From assembly GCF_048268085.1 (NCBI RefSeq), contig NZ_JBLWWF010000003.1, forward strand, positions 204,517-268,516: 64,000 nt of DNA. The letters are read 5' to 3'. The translations under genes and the position numbers were made by a program. Shown piece after piece: positions 17,449 to 27,033 of the stretch. Within the stretch, counting starts at the first letter, position 1. Every line of letters begins with the position of its first letter. This stretch comes from Neptunicella sp048268085 (GTDB lineage Bacteria > Pseudomonadota > Gammaproteobacteria > Enterobacterales > Alteromonadaceae). Below the pieces are notes generated by a model. It was not told the origin of the DNA and did no database searches. It saw only the letters and a list, made by a program, of their open reading frames with translations.

Positions 17449-20106
17449 CTAATTGTTACAATGTGCGGGCTTTTGCAAGGTATATAAATTACTCAACGTT
17501 GTTTCTAATGTATCCAACTGATCACAATCAATATCTTCATTCCCTGATAGATATAAATAACGCAAGGAAGTCAGTCCCATTAGAGGTGACAAATTACTTA
17601 TCTGATTATTCCTGAGGTACAAGCTGTAAAGGTTAGTCAGTCCGGTTAATACTGATATATCGCTAATTGAATTAGAACTTAGTTCCAAATAACGTAAATT
17701 CGTTAAATCTGATAAGGACGATATATTTGAGATGTTATTGTTCTGCAAATTTAGATCATCCATATTTTTTAAAAATGCTAATGATGAAACATCACTAATA
17801 TTGTTACTATAAAGATTCAAACTGGTTATATTAACGAGTTGTTGTATCCCATCTAAATTTTCAACTTGATTATAATTACAGCTGAAATAGCTAATGTCGG
17901 CGATATCGGTAGAGGTATTATTAATACAATTTAGTAAATTACTATCTACAAATAATGTTTTATCTACAGGTTGTTCTACACAATTGTAGTAACGTTTTAT
18001 TTCGGTCTCATCTAATGTCTGTTCCAAACTATCTAAGTCATCACATAATACTAGTGTTAACGAACCTAGATCTAAACTTTTTAATGCGGTTAAATTAAAT
18101 AAGGCATCAATGTTTGAAATCTTATTGGTATTATTTAAGGATAAGACTTCTAATGATGTTATTTGTTTCAGAGGACTAATATCAGTTAAGTTGTACATGT
18201 TTGACAGATCCAGGCTTTTAAGTTCTGCCAGTGTCGTCAGGGCATTAATATCTTCTACTTGCTGTAAACCTTGTAAACTAAGTGTATCTAGATTAGTTAA
18301 TGCTGATAGATACGAGATATCAGTGAGATTATAGTTTCCAGATAAATCTAGATTAATTAATGATTTTGCTGAAGCTAGTTCTTCAATTGTTGTTAAGTAG
18401 CTATAACTTAAGTTGAGATCTTGGACTTTTGTTAAGCTTTCAAAGTCCAGCATACATTCATTTCTACAACCTTCTAAATCAAGGTTTTGTAAACTTACTA
18501 AATTTTCTAGGGCGGAAATATTATCTAACGAGTTAAAACTTGCGTCCAAATAGACTAGATTGGTTAATTCTGCTAGTGGTAGTAGATCAATGATACCGCT
18601 ATATATCTCACTAATATTTAATGTTGTTAAACTAACTAATGTTTTTAACGGTGATAGGTCATCCAAGGTAGTATTAAACGATAAATCAAGTTCCGTTAAT
18701 TTAGCTAAATTGCTGAGAGGATTGATATCTCCTAAGCGATTATTATGGCTGATATCTAATGTTTCTAATTCTACCAATGGTGTAATAAATGCAATTGTTG
18801 CAGTATTTATATTTGCAGCATTTAAGTGCTGTAACTTAGTAAAGTCAGCGATGGTTGATAAGTTGGTAATATTTCGGTTATGGCTAATATCCAGATTAAC
18901 GAGATTAACTAAACTACTTATTTCACTGAAATCGAGTTCATAGCCACTCGCAATTTCTTGAATGTTGAGTGTTTGCAAATTAACTAAATCGTTTAGTGCA
19001 GTTAAATCATTGGTGTTTATATGACTAATATCGAGCGAAGTTAAATTGGATAATAAACTAACAGCACTTAAGTCACTGATATTATTGTTACTGCTAATAT
19101 TTAAAGAGGTAAGCTGGGGTAAAGATGTTAAGAAGCTGAGTGAATTGAAATTAGAACCAGCTGACGCTACATTTAGCTCGGATAACTTAGTGAAACTAGC
19201 CAGTTCTTTACTGTTTAACAAATTATTTTTACTGACATCAAGTTTAATAAGATTGGGTATTTGTAGTTGGTCGAAGTCAATATTGGTGTAATAGTAATAA
19301 TAACTATCCAACTTTAGCTCACTGAGGTTAAGAGACTCTAGCAGTTGTAGGTTATTTAGAATTGATGAGACACTTTCACCAGTGCTAGGGCTCTGAGTAG
19401 CTATATTGTTTCTAGATAAATCTAACGATTTTAATGCTGTGAGCTTTGATATAGCGGCTATATCTTCGATTTTATTGTCTGCCAGATTTAATGACTCCAG
19501 TTGAGTCAACGTGCTAAGTGATTGTATATCGATAAGCTGTGCGTTATTGATTGAGAGGCTCTTTAGATGGTTGAATACATTTAAATCGATAGTTGATTCA
19601 ATCGAAATCGAATCACAATTTATGTTTTCAATACCAATATCAAGATCTGATATATTCTGAAGACATTTTTTTAATCCATAGTCAGAAAAAGAGTCAACTG
19701 ACACCGGTTCAAAGGCATTCACTGCTATATCTAAGTTTGCTGTAGTTGTTGCACTATCGTTATCGGTTACGGTTAATTTAAATCCTATGGTTTCGTCGCT
19801 GGTAATACTTGGAGCAACAAATTTTAATTCAGCGCTATTACCTATAATTTCCGTTACTGTTGGCCCGCTAACTTGCTCCCATTTGTAATCAGTAATACTA
19901 CCGTCTGGATCAGAAACTTCAGCCGTGTATGTTACTTCCTCACGTTCATAAATAGCGTCAATGTTCATATTGACTATCGTTGGAGCTTGGTTTGTGGGTT
20001 GTGTAGGGGACGATCCAGAACCGGTGTTATCACCTCCAGATCCACAAGCGGTTAATAGTAACGCTATGGTGCTCGCTAAGTAATGTGAAAAACGAACTGT
20101 TTTCAT
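17449..20106 (-). CDS. Leucine-rich-repeat lipoprotein (internalin-like repeats)
   Basis: The protein has 885 residues. The signal peptide ends in the lipobox LTAC with lipidated Cys21. An Ig/PKD-like domain follows (about 40-130, APTIVNMNIDAIYEREEVTY... DPDGSITDYKWEQVSGP). A long block of 22-23-residue internalin-type leucine-rich repeats runs from about 165 to 700, and a second shorter block from about 745 to 870. Each block is framed by cysteine-containing caps (LKKCL...NINC and LLNCI...YFSC before; CDDLDSLEQTL and CDQLDTLETTL after), implying duplication of a whole LRR unit. A GAGG site precedes the ATG. The gene is visibly more AT-rich than its neighbours. Surface protein or ligand binding is likely; no enzyme domain is seen. 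Confidence 0.85.
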   Translation of the reverse strand: MKTVRFSHYLASTIALLLTACGSGGDNTGSGSSPTQPTNQAPTIVNMNIDAIYEREEVTYTAEVSDPDGSITDYKWEQVSGPTVTEIIGNSAELKFVAPSITSDETIGFKLTVTDNDSATTTANLDIAVNAFEPVSVDSFSDYGLKKCLQNISDLDIGIENINCDSISIESTIDLNVFNHLKSLSINNAQLIDIQSLSTLTQLESLNLADNKIEDIAAISKLTALKSLDLSRNNIATQSPSTGESVSSILNNLQLLESLNLSELKLDSYYYYYTNIDFDQLQIPNLIKLDVSKNNLLNSKELASFTKLSELNVASAGSNFNSLSFLTSLPQLTSLNISSNNNISDLSAVSLLSNLTSLDISHINTNDLTALNDLVNLQTLNIQEIASGYELDFSEISSLVNLVNLDISHNRNITNLSTIADFTKLQHLNAANINTATIAFITPLVELETLDISHNNRLGDINPLSNLAKLTELDLSFNTTLDDLSPLKTLVSLTTLNISEIYSGIIDLLPLAELTNLVYLDASFNSLDNISALENLVSLQNLDLEGCRNECMLDFESLTKVQDLNLSYSYLTTIEELASAKSLINLDLSGNYNLTDISYLSALTNLDTLSLQGLQQVEDINALTTLAELKSLDLSNMYNLTDISPLKQITSLEVLSLNNTNKISNIDALFNLTALKSLDLGSLTLVLCDDLDSLEQTLDETEIKRYYNCVEQPVDKTLFVDSNLLNCINNTSTDIADISYFSCNYNQVENLDGIQQLVNITSLNLYSNNISDVSSLAFLKNMDDLNLQNNNISNISSLSDLTNLRYLELSSNSISDISVLTGLTNLYSLYLRNNQISNLSPLMGLTSLRYLYLSGNEDIDCDQLDTLETTLSNLYTLQKPAHCNN

Positions 20107-20652
20107 TAAAACCTCATAATAATCAATAGTATAAAATAGAGATTTATAGAAAAACAGTACTTACCTAAGCCGCTTACTCGAATGAGTAAGACCAAAGGAA
20201 TAATCCATTATTCGATATAAATCCATTTGTTGGGAGCTAAGCTTAATGTAATAAAATTACACTGACAACCCTGTATGCAACTTCAGGAATACTTGGATTT
20301 TGCCTATTATTTTTGATAATTCGATACTTTCGAGCGGAATACATTCACTGGACAAAATATGCTCGCTTGACACTCGGTGTATACCTTCAAGCTGGTTCAG
20401 TTGTTGCTCCGTTTATTCACGCCTTCATTATTCGTACTTATTATTGGATGTACGTGATCAAAGATAGGGTGTTTTTCTCGTTAAACCTATCTCTGCTATT
20501 GTTTATTGACTATAAATAATGGTTTGTTAATTTTTTGTGCATAAAAACAGATAAAGCAATCCATATCGACTAATTTCATAAGGGATTTAGTTTGAACATG
20601 TCGTTTATTTCCCTTCTAATTTAGCCACTTTAGGATACCGTTGGTAAAGCTT
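20107..20652. other. Intergenic region between divergent LRR and GH9 genes
   Basis: This region of about 545 bp has no convincing gene. A 7-bp inverted repeat CTTACTC-gaat-GAGTAAG at 20173-20190 lies about 67 bp upstream of the LRR start and could be an operator. The rest is AT-rich and should contain the promoters of both divergent genes. A 68-codon open frame at 20313-20519 lacks a ribosome site and family features. Confidence 0.5.
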
Positions 20653-22404
20653 ATGCGTACATTAAATCTGTTAATGATCAGTTCCAGTCTATTGTTAAGT
20701 GCATGTGGTGGTGGAGAAAAAGCGACGACTGCGCCGGTTGTTCCTCCTGTTGTGCCACCACCGGTAGAAGCTGTTCATAATTTGATTCAATTGAACCAGT
20801 TGGGTTTTTTAACCGGTTCAACCAAAATCGCGGTGGTACCGGCCAGCTCGGCCACAACATTCAAACTGGTATCTGTGTCCGATGGTGCTGAAGTGTATTC
20901 CGGTCAGTTATCAGCCGCAGCCGAATGGGCGCCCGCTAATGAGAGTGTCAGTATTGCCGATTTTTCTGACTTTGCCATTGCAGGTCAATATCGTCTTGAA
21001 GTGGATGGATTGACGCCCTCTAATCCCTTTGAGATCGGTGATCAGGTGTTTAGCGCGGTGCATGATGCCGCATTAAAAGCCTACTATTTCAATCGTGCTA
21101 GCACGGAATTGTTATCTGAAAATGCTGGAAACTATGCCAGAGCGGCGGGGCATCCCGATACTCAGGTTAAAATTCATTCTTCGGCAGCCTCAACAGAGCG
21201 CCCGGCAGGCACTGTCATATCTGCACCGAAAGGCTGGTACGATGCGGGTGATTACGGCAAATATGTAGTGAATTCGGGGATTTCGACCTATAGCCTGATG
21301 ATTGCCTACGAGCATTATCCGCAATTTTATGCACAGCGGGATTTGAATATTCCCGAATCGGGAGACTCAGTTCCGGATATTCTGGATGAGATTAAATGGA
21401 ATCTGGACTGGTTGCAGGCCATGCAGGATCCAGCCGATGGTGGTGTTTATCATAAATTAACCGCATTGAGTTTCGCCGGTATGGTGATGCCAGCAGAAGC
21501 CACCGCACAGCGTTATGTGGTGCAAAAAGGCACCGCCGCCACCTTGGATTTTGCCGCCACTATGGCAGTAGCAAGCCGAATTTATCAAGATTTTGATAGT
21601 CAGTTTCCAGGTTTGGCCCAACGATACCGTGATGCAGCGATCAGTGCCTGGCAATGGGCACAACAACATAACAATGTGGCGTATCAACAGCCTGAGGATG
21701 TATCAACCGGAGCTTATGGTGACCAGCATTTTGAGGATGAATTCGCCTGGGCCGCAGCCGAGTTGTACTTGCTGACGAACGAAACATCGTATCTGGATAA
21801 ATTTAAACAACTCGATGTTGCTATCTCGGTACCGAGTTGGGGGAATACTTCTGCATTAGGTTATATCTCGTTGCTGGCCAACGGGCACGAGTTATTAGCC
21901 GAGACAGATTATCAGGCGTTTAGTGCTAAATTAACCGCGTTAGCTGATGCTATTGTCGAGCAATATCAACAGTCTGCCTATCAGGTCGCGATGCAGAACA
22001 GTGACTTTGTTTGGGGAAGTAATTCAGTGGCGCTGAATAAAGCCATGCTGTTATTACAGGCACAACATTTAACCGCAGATCAAGGTTACAAAAATGCCGC
22101 TATCGGCTTGCTGGATTATGTATTGGGGCGTAATCCCACGGATTACTCCTATGTAACCGGCTACGGCAGTAAAACCCCGATGCATATCCACCATCGTCCG
22201 TCAGAAGCCGATGGTGTTGTTGAACCGGTGCCCGGTTTCATTGCCGGTGGTGCTCAGAATGGTCAACAGGATGGATGTGCTTATCCTTCTGACTTGCCGG
22301 CTAAATCCTATCTGGATGATGTTTGTAGCTATTCAACCAATGAAATCGCGATTAACTGGAATTCCCCTCTAGTCTACGTATTAGCTGGACTGCAAACACA
22401 ATAA
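20653..22404 (+). CDS. GH9-family glycoside hydrolase, lipoprotein
   Basis: The protein has 583 residues, with lipobox LSAC (Cys18) and a short proline/valine linker. An N-terminal Ig-like domain typical of GH9 (CelD_N, about 42-130) precedes the alpha-toroid catalytic domain. The base motif GWYDAGDYGKY contains Asp197 and Asp200. The HHRPS segment and the acid motif NEIAINWNSP (Glu564) near the C-terminus complete the active site. I use the ATG at 20653 because the TTG 12 bp earlier has no better ribosome site. GH9 enzymes are mostly endo-beta-1,4-glucanases or beta-glucosidase/glucosaminidase-type exo-enzymes. As the first gene of a run with GH43, GH115 and ManD, it probably acts on plant- or algal-type beta-glycans; membrane anchoring suggests oligosaccharide processing. 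Confidence 0.87.
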   Translation: MRTLNLLMISSSLLLSACGGGEKATTAPVVPPVVPPPVEAVHNLIQLNQLGFLTGSTKIAVVPASSATTFKLVSVSDGAEVYSGQLSAAAEWAPANESVSIADFSDFAIAGQYRLEVDGLTPSNPFEIGDQVFSAVHDAALKAYYFNRASTELLSENAGNYARAAGHPDTQVKIHSSAASTERPAGTVISAPKGWYDAGDYGKYVVNSGISTYSLMIAYEHYPQFYAQRDLNIPESGDSVPDILDEIKWNLDWLQAMQDPADGGVYHKLTALSFAGMVMPAEATAQRYVVQKGTAATLDFAATMAVASRIYQDFDSQFPGLAQRYRDAAISAWQWAQQHNNVAYQQPEDVSTGAYGDQHFEDEFAWAAAELYLLTNETSYLDKFKQLDVAISVPSWGNTSALGYISLLANGHELLAETDYQAFSAKLTALADAIVEQYQQSAYQVAMQNSDFVWGSNSVALNKAMLLLQAQHLTADQGYKNAAIGLLDYVLGRNPTDYSYVTGYGSKTPMHIHHRPSEADGVVEPVPGFIAGGAQNGQQDGCAYPSDLPAKSYLDDVCSYSTNEIAINWNSPLVYVLAGLQTQ

Positions 22405-22426
22405 CGTTTTTGGAACAATAATAACG

Positions 22427-24151
22427 ATGCAAAATACCAAATATATTCGCCGGTTAGCATGGATGCTAGTCGGTTTGAGCTTGGCTGGATGCCAACCTGA
22501 GACGCAGCAGACAAGTACTGCAAATCAGGCAACCACCACAACGCAGTCAGCGCGTTTTAACTGGTTTGAATACCAAGGCCACGACAGCGTTTTTGAACAA
22601 CCATTGACAGAAAATGAATTCCAGAACCCCATTGCTGCCGGGTTTTATCCGGATCCCAGTATTACCCGTAAGGGCGATGACTATTATATGGTGAATTCTT
22701 CATTTGCTTATACGCCGGGACTACCGATATTACACAGTCGTGATTTGGTGCACTGGCAGTTGATTGGCCATGCACTAACTCGCCCTGAACAACTTAAAAT
22801 GGATAATTTGCAAATATCACGTGGATTATTTGCACCGACAATCCGTTATCACGACGGATTGTTTTATATCATCAATACGGCTGTCGACAGTGGCGGTAAC
22901 TTTATTGTTACGGCCAAGGATCCTGCCGGTGAGTGGTCCGATCCAGTCTGGTTACCCGAAATTGGTGGTATCGATCCGGATATCTTTTTTGATGACAATG
23001 GCAAGGTATATATCACTCACAACGATGCGCCGGTCGGTGAACCCCTATATCAGGGGCATCGGGCCATCTGGATGTGGGAATACGATCTGGACAATAAGCA
23101 GGTAGTTAAAGATTCTGGTCGAGTGATTGTTAATGGTGGGACTGATTTAGCTAAGCAACCAATTTGGATTGAAGCGCCCCATGTTTATAAAATTAATGGT
23201 TGGTACTATTTATTGTGCGCTGAAGGGGGCACCGGTTATGAGCATTCGGAAGTGGTCTTCCGCACCCGCAATCTGGACGAGCCGTTTGTACCTTATCAGA
23301 ATAACCCCATTCTGACCCAGCGTGATTTGGATATTGATCGACCTGATCCTATTACGACTGCCGGTCACGCCGATATTGTCCAAACACCACAAGGTGATTG
23401 GTGGGCAGTGTTTCTTGCCACCCGCTCCTATGATAAAACCTTTTATAATACCGGGCGTGAGAGCTTTTTATTGCCGGTAAGCTGGCAAGATGATTGGCCG
23501 CATATTCTGCAAGCAGGGAAGACTATTCCTTACCATCCAGCAAAACCTACCATCAGTGAATCATTTGAGGTTACCGATGCGTTGACCGGCAACTTTACCT
23601 GGCGTGACGAGTTTAGCCAGCCTGTCCTAAGCCCACACTGGAGTTTATTACGTAGTTTCACACACGACTGGTATCAATTGCAGGACGGCCATATCGATAT
23701 CCGCGCTCTACCGGTTAAATTGAGTTCATTGCAGCAGCCGGCCTTTATCGGTCGTCGTCAACAGCATATGAAGTATAGCGCTAGAACAGAATTGCAGTTA
23801 CCGGCGACCGAGCATCTATCTGCCGGACTGGTGGCCTTCCAAAATGAACATTTTCACTATTATTTGGGAACAGAAAAGACGCCAAGTGGTTATCAGGTGT
23901 TTATAGAGCAAGCTAAAGGCGAAGAGCCGGTGATGATTACCAGTCGTGCCATTAGCGCTGACGCAGGCCAATCTATAGTGTTAGAGATTGACGGTGATAA
24001 AGACAAAATCAGTTTCTCATATCAAGTCGAAGGCAAGGTTAAGGTGGAACTGGCCGAAGATCTTGATGGGAAAATATTGAGTACTGCAATCGCCGGTGGC
24101 TTTGTTGGTACCATGATAGGACTGCATAGTCGTCAGGAAATAACCCAATGA
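22427..24151 (+). CDS. GH43 beta-xylosidase/arabinofuranosidase-type lipoprotein
   Basis: The protein has 574 residues with lipobox LAGC (Cys22). A five-bladed GH43 propeller is followed by a beta-sandwich of the GH43_C2 type (about 385-574). The catalytic residues are visible: base Asp76 in GFYPDPS, pKa-modulating Asp183 in GGIDPDIFF and acid Glu249 in WIEAPHVYK. Family members remove xylose or arabinose from xylo-oligosaccharides. It lies 22 bp after the GH9 stop and overlaps GH115 by four bases (ATGA), so the two are translationally coupled. Pairing with a xylan alpha-glucuronidase supports action on glucuronoxylan-derived oligosaccharides. Confidence 0.9.
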   Translation: MQNTKYIRRLAWMLVGLSLAGCQPETQQTSTANQATTTTQSARFNWFEYQGHDSVFEQPLTENEFQNPIAAGFYPDPSITRKGDDYYMVNSSFAYTPGLPILHSRDLVHWQLIGHALTRPEQLKMDNLQISRGLFAPTIRYHDGLFYIINTAVDSGGNFIVTAKDPAGEWSDPVWLPEIGGIDPDIFFDDNGKVYITHNDAPVGEPLYQGHRAIWMWEYDLDNKQVVKDSGRVIVNGGTDLAKQPIWIEAPHVYKINGWYYLLCAEGGTGYEHSEVVFRTRNLDEPFVPYQNNPILTQRDLDIDRPDPITTAGHADIVQTPQGDWWAVFLATRSYDKTFYNTGRESFLLPVSWQDDWPHILQAGKTIPYHPAKPTISESFEVTDALTGNFTWRDEFSQPVLSPHWSLLRSFTHDWYQLQDGHIDIRALPVKLSSLQQPAFIGRRQQHMKYSARTELQLPATEHLSAGLVAFQNEHFHYYLGTEKTPSGYQVFIEQAKGEEPVMITSRAISADAGQSIVLEIDGDKDKISFSYQVEGKVKVELAEDLDGKILSTAIAGGFVGTMIGLHSRQEITQ

Positions 24152-27021
24152 CAGGTTTGGGTAATGTGGTCAAAACACTATCTCAAGCGCTAAAGGTAGT
24201 TGTGTTATGGGGGCTATTTTTACACACGGCTATCGCGAAAGAACCGCAAAGCTATATCAGTTCTGACTATCAGTCAGGTGACGTTGTAATCGCCAGCAAG
24301 ACAGGGGTTGCCACAATATATGTGGACAGCAGCGATCATAAAGGTGTGAGTCGGGCGGTGAGTAATCTGCATGATGATATTGCTAAAGTAACCGGTCGTA
24401 ATGGCGCTGTGGTCTCGCAGCCAACTGCCGTCAAATCAATGATTATTGTTGGAACTCTCGGCCACAGTCAGCTAGTCGATCAAATGGTGGATAGTGGCAA
24501 ACTGGATGTGACCGCGATACGTAATCAATGGGAAGCCTTTCAGATTCAGGCGGTGAATAATCCTGTTGAAGGTGTCGAACAGGCACTGGTGATTGTCGGT
24601 AGTGATAAACGCGGCACCATTTTTGGCGTGTATGACTTGTCAGAAAAGATAGGTGTATCGCCTTGGTATTGGTGGGCTGATGTGGCCATTAAGCAGCATG
24701 ATCAGCTATATGTTCGCGCCAATACCTTAATTCAGGATCAACCTAAGGTGCGTTATCGCGGTATTTTCCTCAATGATGAAGCACCAGCGTTAAGCGGATG
24801 GGTCAAAGAAAAGTTTGGTGATTACAATAGTCAATTTTACGAACATGTATTTGAGTTGTTATTGCGCTTAAAGGCCAACTTTTTATGGCCCGCGATGTGG
24901 AATAACGCCTTTAGTCTGGATGATCCGAATAATTCCATTTTGGCTGATGAAATGGGCATCGTGATGAGTAATTCTCATCACGAACCAATGATGCGAGCGG
25001 ATAAAGAGTGGGATCGAGTCGGTAAAGGTAAATGGGATTACGCGGTTAACAAACAAAACCTGTATAAATTTTGGCAGCAAGGCGCGCAGCGGCATAAAAA
25101 TCTGGAGAGTATTTTTACTCTGGGTATGCGCGGCCAGCAAGATACGCCGATGAGTGAAACCGAAAATATCGGCTTGCTGGAAAAGATAGTCACGGATCAA
25201 CGGCAGATTTTAAAAGATACCTTTACCGATCGTGACCTTAGCGAAGTACCGCAGGTTTGGACTTTGTATAAAGAAGTGCAGGGCTATTACGAAAGAGGTA
25301 TGCGCGTCCCGGATGATGTCACTTTACTATGGTCGGATGATAACTGGGGCAATATTCGCCGTTTACCTACGCCAGAAGAACGTAAGCGCAGCGGTGGAGC
25401 GGGGATTTATTATCATTTTGACTACGTGGGCGGTCCTCGCTCTTATCGTTGGATCAACTCGACCCAAATTGCCAAAATTTGGGAGCAGATGAATCTGGCA
25501 TATCAATATGATGCTAGACAAATCTGGATCACCAATGTGGGTGATTTAAAGCCAATGGAATTCCCTACCGATTTCTTTTTGCGCATGGCGTGGGATCCTG
25601 AGCAGTGGCCGAAAGAAAAGCTGCAAGAATTTGGTCAGCAATGGGCGGCGCAGCAGTTTGGTCAGCAATATGCCGAACAGGTTGAACATTTGTTAACGGC
25701 TTACACTCGTCATAATGCAAGGCGTAAACCCGAATTACTGGACGAAAATACCTATAGTCAATTGCATTATAACGAGGCCGCGCGGATCTCAGCCGAACTG
25801 CAGGGATTAGTGTCCGAAGCCGAATCTTTGTATCGTAAAATCCCGGCCGATAATCAAAGTGCGTTTTTCCAGTTAGTGTTGCATCCGATCAAGGCTAATA
25901 GCATCTTGTTTGAGTTATATAACAATGTGGCGAAAAACCGTTTATATGCCCAACAGGGAAGGGCTAGCACTAATCAGTATGCTGAATTAGCCAGACAGAA
26001 ATTTAGTGAAGATGCGCAATTAACTCAACAATATCATCAGTTGGAAGATGGTCGTTGGAACCATTTTATGGATCAAACCCATATCGGTTATACCCATTGG
26101 AACAATCCTCCAGCCAATACGATGCCTTATGTGGCAGAGAACCAGCTCGCCGATGTGGCAGATATGGGGGTTGCGGTGGAAGGCAGTGTGGCAGCTTGGC
26201 CACAAACGGGGACGCTGAGTTTGGAATCATTTAGTCCCTATGGGCAATCCAAACGGTATATCGATATTTATAACAAAGGTACTCAGTCATTTCAATTTGA
26301 GGCAAGCGCCTCTGAGCCATGGATTAAGATCAGTAAAACCCAAGGCAATGTGTTGGTTGAACAGCGGGTCTGGATCAGTATTGATTGGCAAAAAGCGCCA
26401 AAGGGCGAGTTATCCGGTTCAGTGTTAATAAAGGGAACCGGTTGGGGCGGTGCCACCGTAACGATACAGGCCTTTAATCCACAAGCGCAGCCTGAACATG
26501 GTTTTGTGGAAGCTGATGGTTATGTTTCGATGGATGCGGCCAGCGGTAAGGTATTGAATAATCATGAGGGTAGTAGCTGGCAGAAAATTCCGTTATATGG
26601 GCGTTCGCCGTCGGCGATGTCGAGCTTTGCTCCCCTTGATCATAGCTTTACGGATCCACTCAGTGCGCCTTATCTTGAATATGATGTGTACCTGTTTAAT
26701 CCTGAGCAATTAGAAGTACAAACCATTGTGGCTCCCACCCTTAATTTTGTGCCGGGGCGTGGCTTACGTTTTGCGATAGGTTTTGATGACCAACCACCGC
26801 AAGTCATCGATATTCTGGCCAATAGTCAGCATAGTGACTGGCAAAAGGCAGTCAGTGATGGCGTTCGTAAAGTATTCAGTCAACATCATTTACAACAATC
26901 AGGCTCACATAAACTCAAAGTGTATATGTTGGATCCTGCAGTGGTGATACAAAAAATTATAATTAATACAGGTGGATTACAACCCAGTTATCTTGGTCCA
27001 TCTGAGAGTCAATATTTGTAG
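24148..27021 (+). CDS. GH115 xylan alpha-1,2-glucuronidase
   Basis: A 957-residue protein, the usual size of GH115. An N-terminal hydrophobic segment (about residues 10-30, ending AIA) is a probable signal peptide. The family-specific core is recognisable: RGIFLNDEAPALSGW, LRLKANFLWPAMWNNAF, MGIVMSNSHHEPMMR, and LLWSDDNWGNIRRLP followed by YYHFDYVGGPRSYRWI. C-terminal beta-sandwich modules follow. GH115 enzymes release 4-O-methyl-glucuronic or glucuronic acid from xylan side chains, which fits the mannonate dehydratase encoded next. It is coupled to GH43 by the ATGA overlap. Confidence 0.92.
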   Translation: MTGLGNVVKTLSQALKVVVLWGLFLHTAIAKEPQSYISSDYQSGDVVIASKTGVATIYVDSSDHKGVSRAVSNLHDDIAKVTGRNGAVVSQPTAVKSMIIVGTLGHSQLVDQMVDSGKLDVTAIRNQWEAFQIQAVNNPVEGVEQALVIVGSDKRGTIFGVYDLSEKIGVSPWYWWADVAIKQHDQLYVRANTLIQDQPKVRYRGIFLNDEAPALSGWVKEKFGDYNSQFYEHVFELLLRLKANFLWPAMWNNAFSLDDPNNSILADEMGIVMSNSHHEPMMRADKEWDRVGKGKWDYAVNKQNLYKFWQQGAQRHKNLESIFTLGMRGQQDTPMSETENIGLLEKIVTDQRQILKDTFTDRDLSEVPQVWTLYKEVQGYYERGMRVPDDVTLLWSDDNWGNIRRLPTPEERKRSGGAGIYYHFDYVGGPRSYRWINSTQIAKIWEQMNLAYQYDARQIWITNVGDLKPMEFPTDFFLRMAWDPEQWPKEKLQEFGQQWAAQQFGQQYAEQVEHLLTAYTRHNARRKPELLDENTYSQLHYNEAARISAELQGLVSEAESLYRKIPADNQSAFFQLVLHPIKANSILFELYNNVAKNRLYAQQGRASTNQYAELARQKFSEDAQLTQQYHQLEDGRWNHFMDQTHIGYTHWNNPPANTMPYVAENQLADVADMGVAVEGSVAAWPQTGTLSLESFSPYGQSKRYIDIYNKGTQSFQFEASASEPWIKISKTQGNVLVEQRVWISIDWQKAPKGELSGSVLIKGTGWGGATVTIQAFNPQAQPEHGFVEADGYVSMDAASGKVLNNHEGSSWQKIPLYGRSPSAMSSFAPLDHSFTDPLSAPYLEYDVYLFNPEQLEVQTIVAPTLNFVPGRGLRFAIGFDDQPPQVIDILANSQHSDWQKAVSDGVRKVFSQHHLQQSGSHKLKVYMLDPAVVIQKIIINTGGLQPSYLGPSESQYL

Positions 27022-27033
27022 TGGAGAGAAAGT

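Noticed and set aside
17500..19650. Possible DNA repeat array or CRISPR
   Set aside because: The periodicity is that of leucine-rich repeats in a continuous coding frame; there are no identical repeats with unique spacers.
20313..20519. 68-codon open frame in the LRR-GH9 gap
   Set aside because: It starts with TTG, has no ribosome site and shows no recognisable domain; composition is like the surrounding intergenic DNA.
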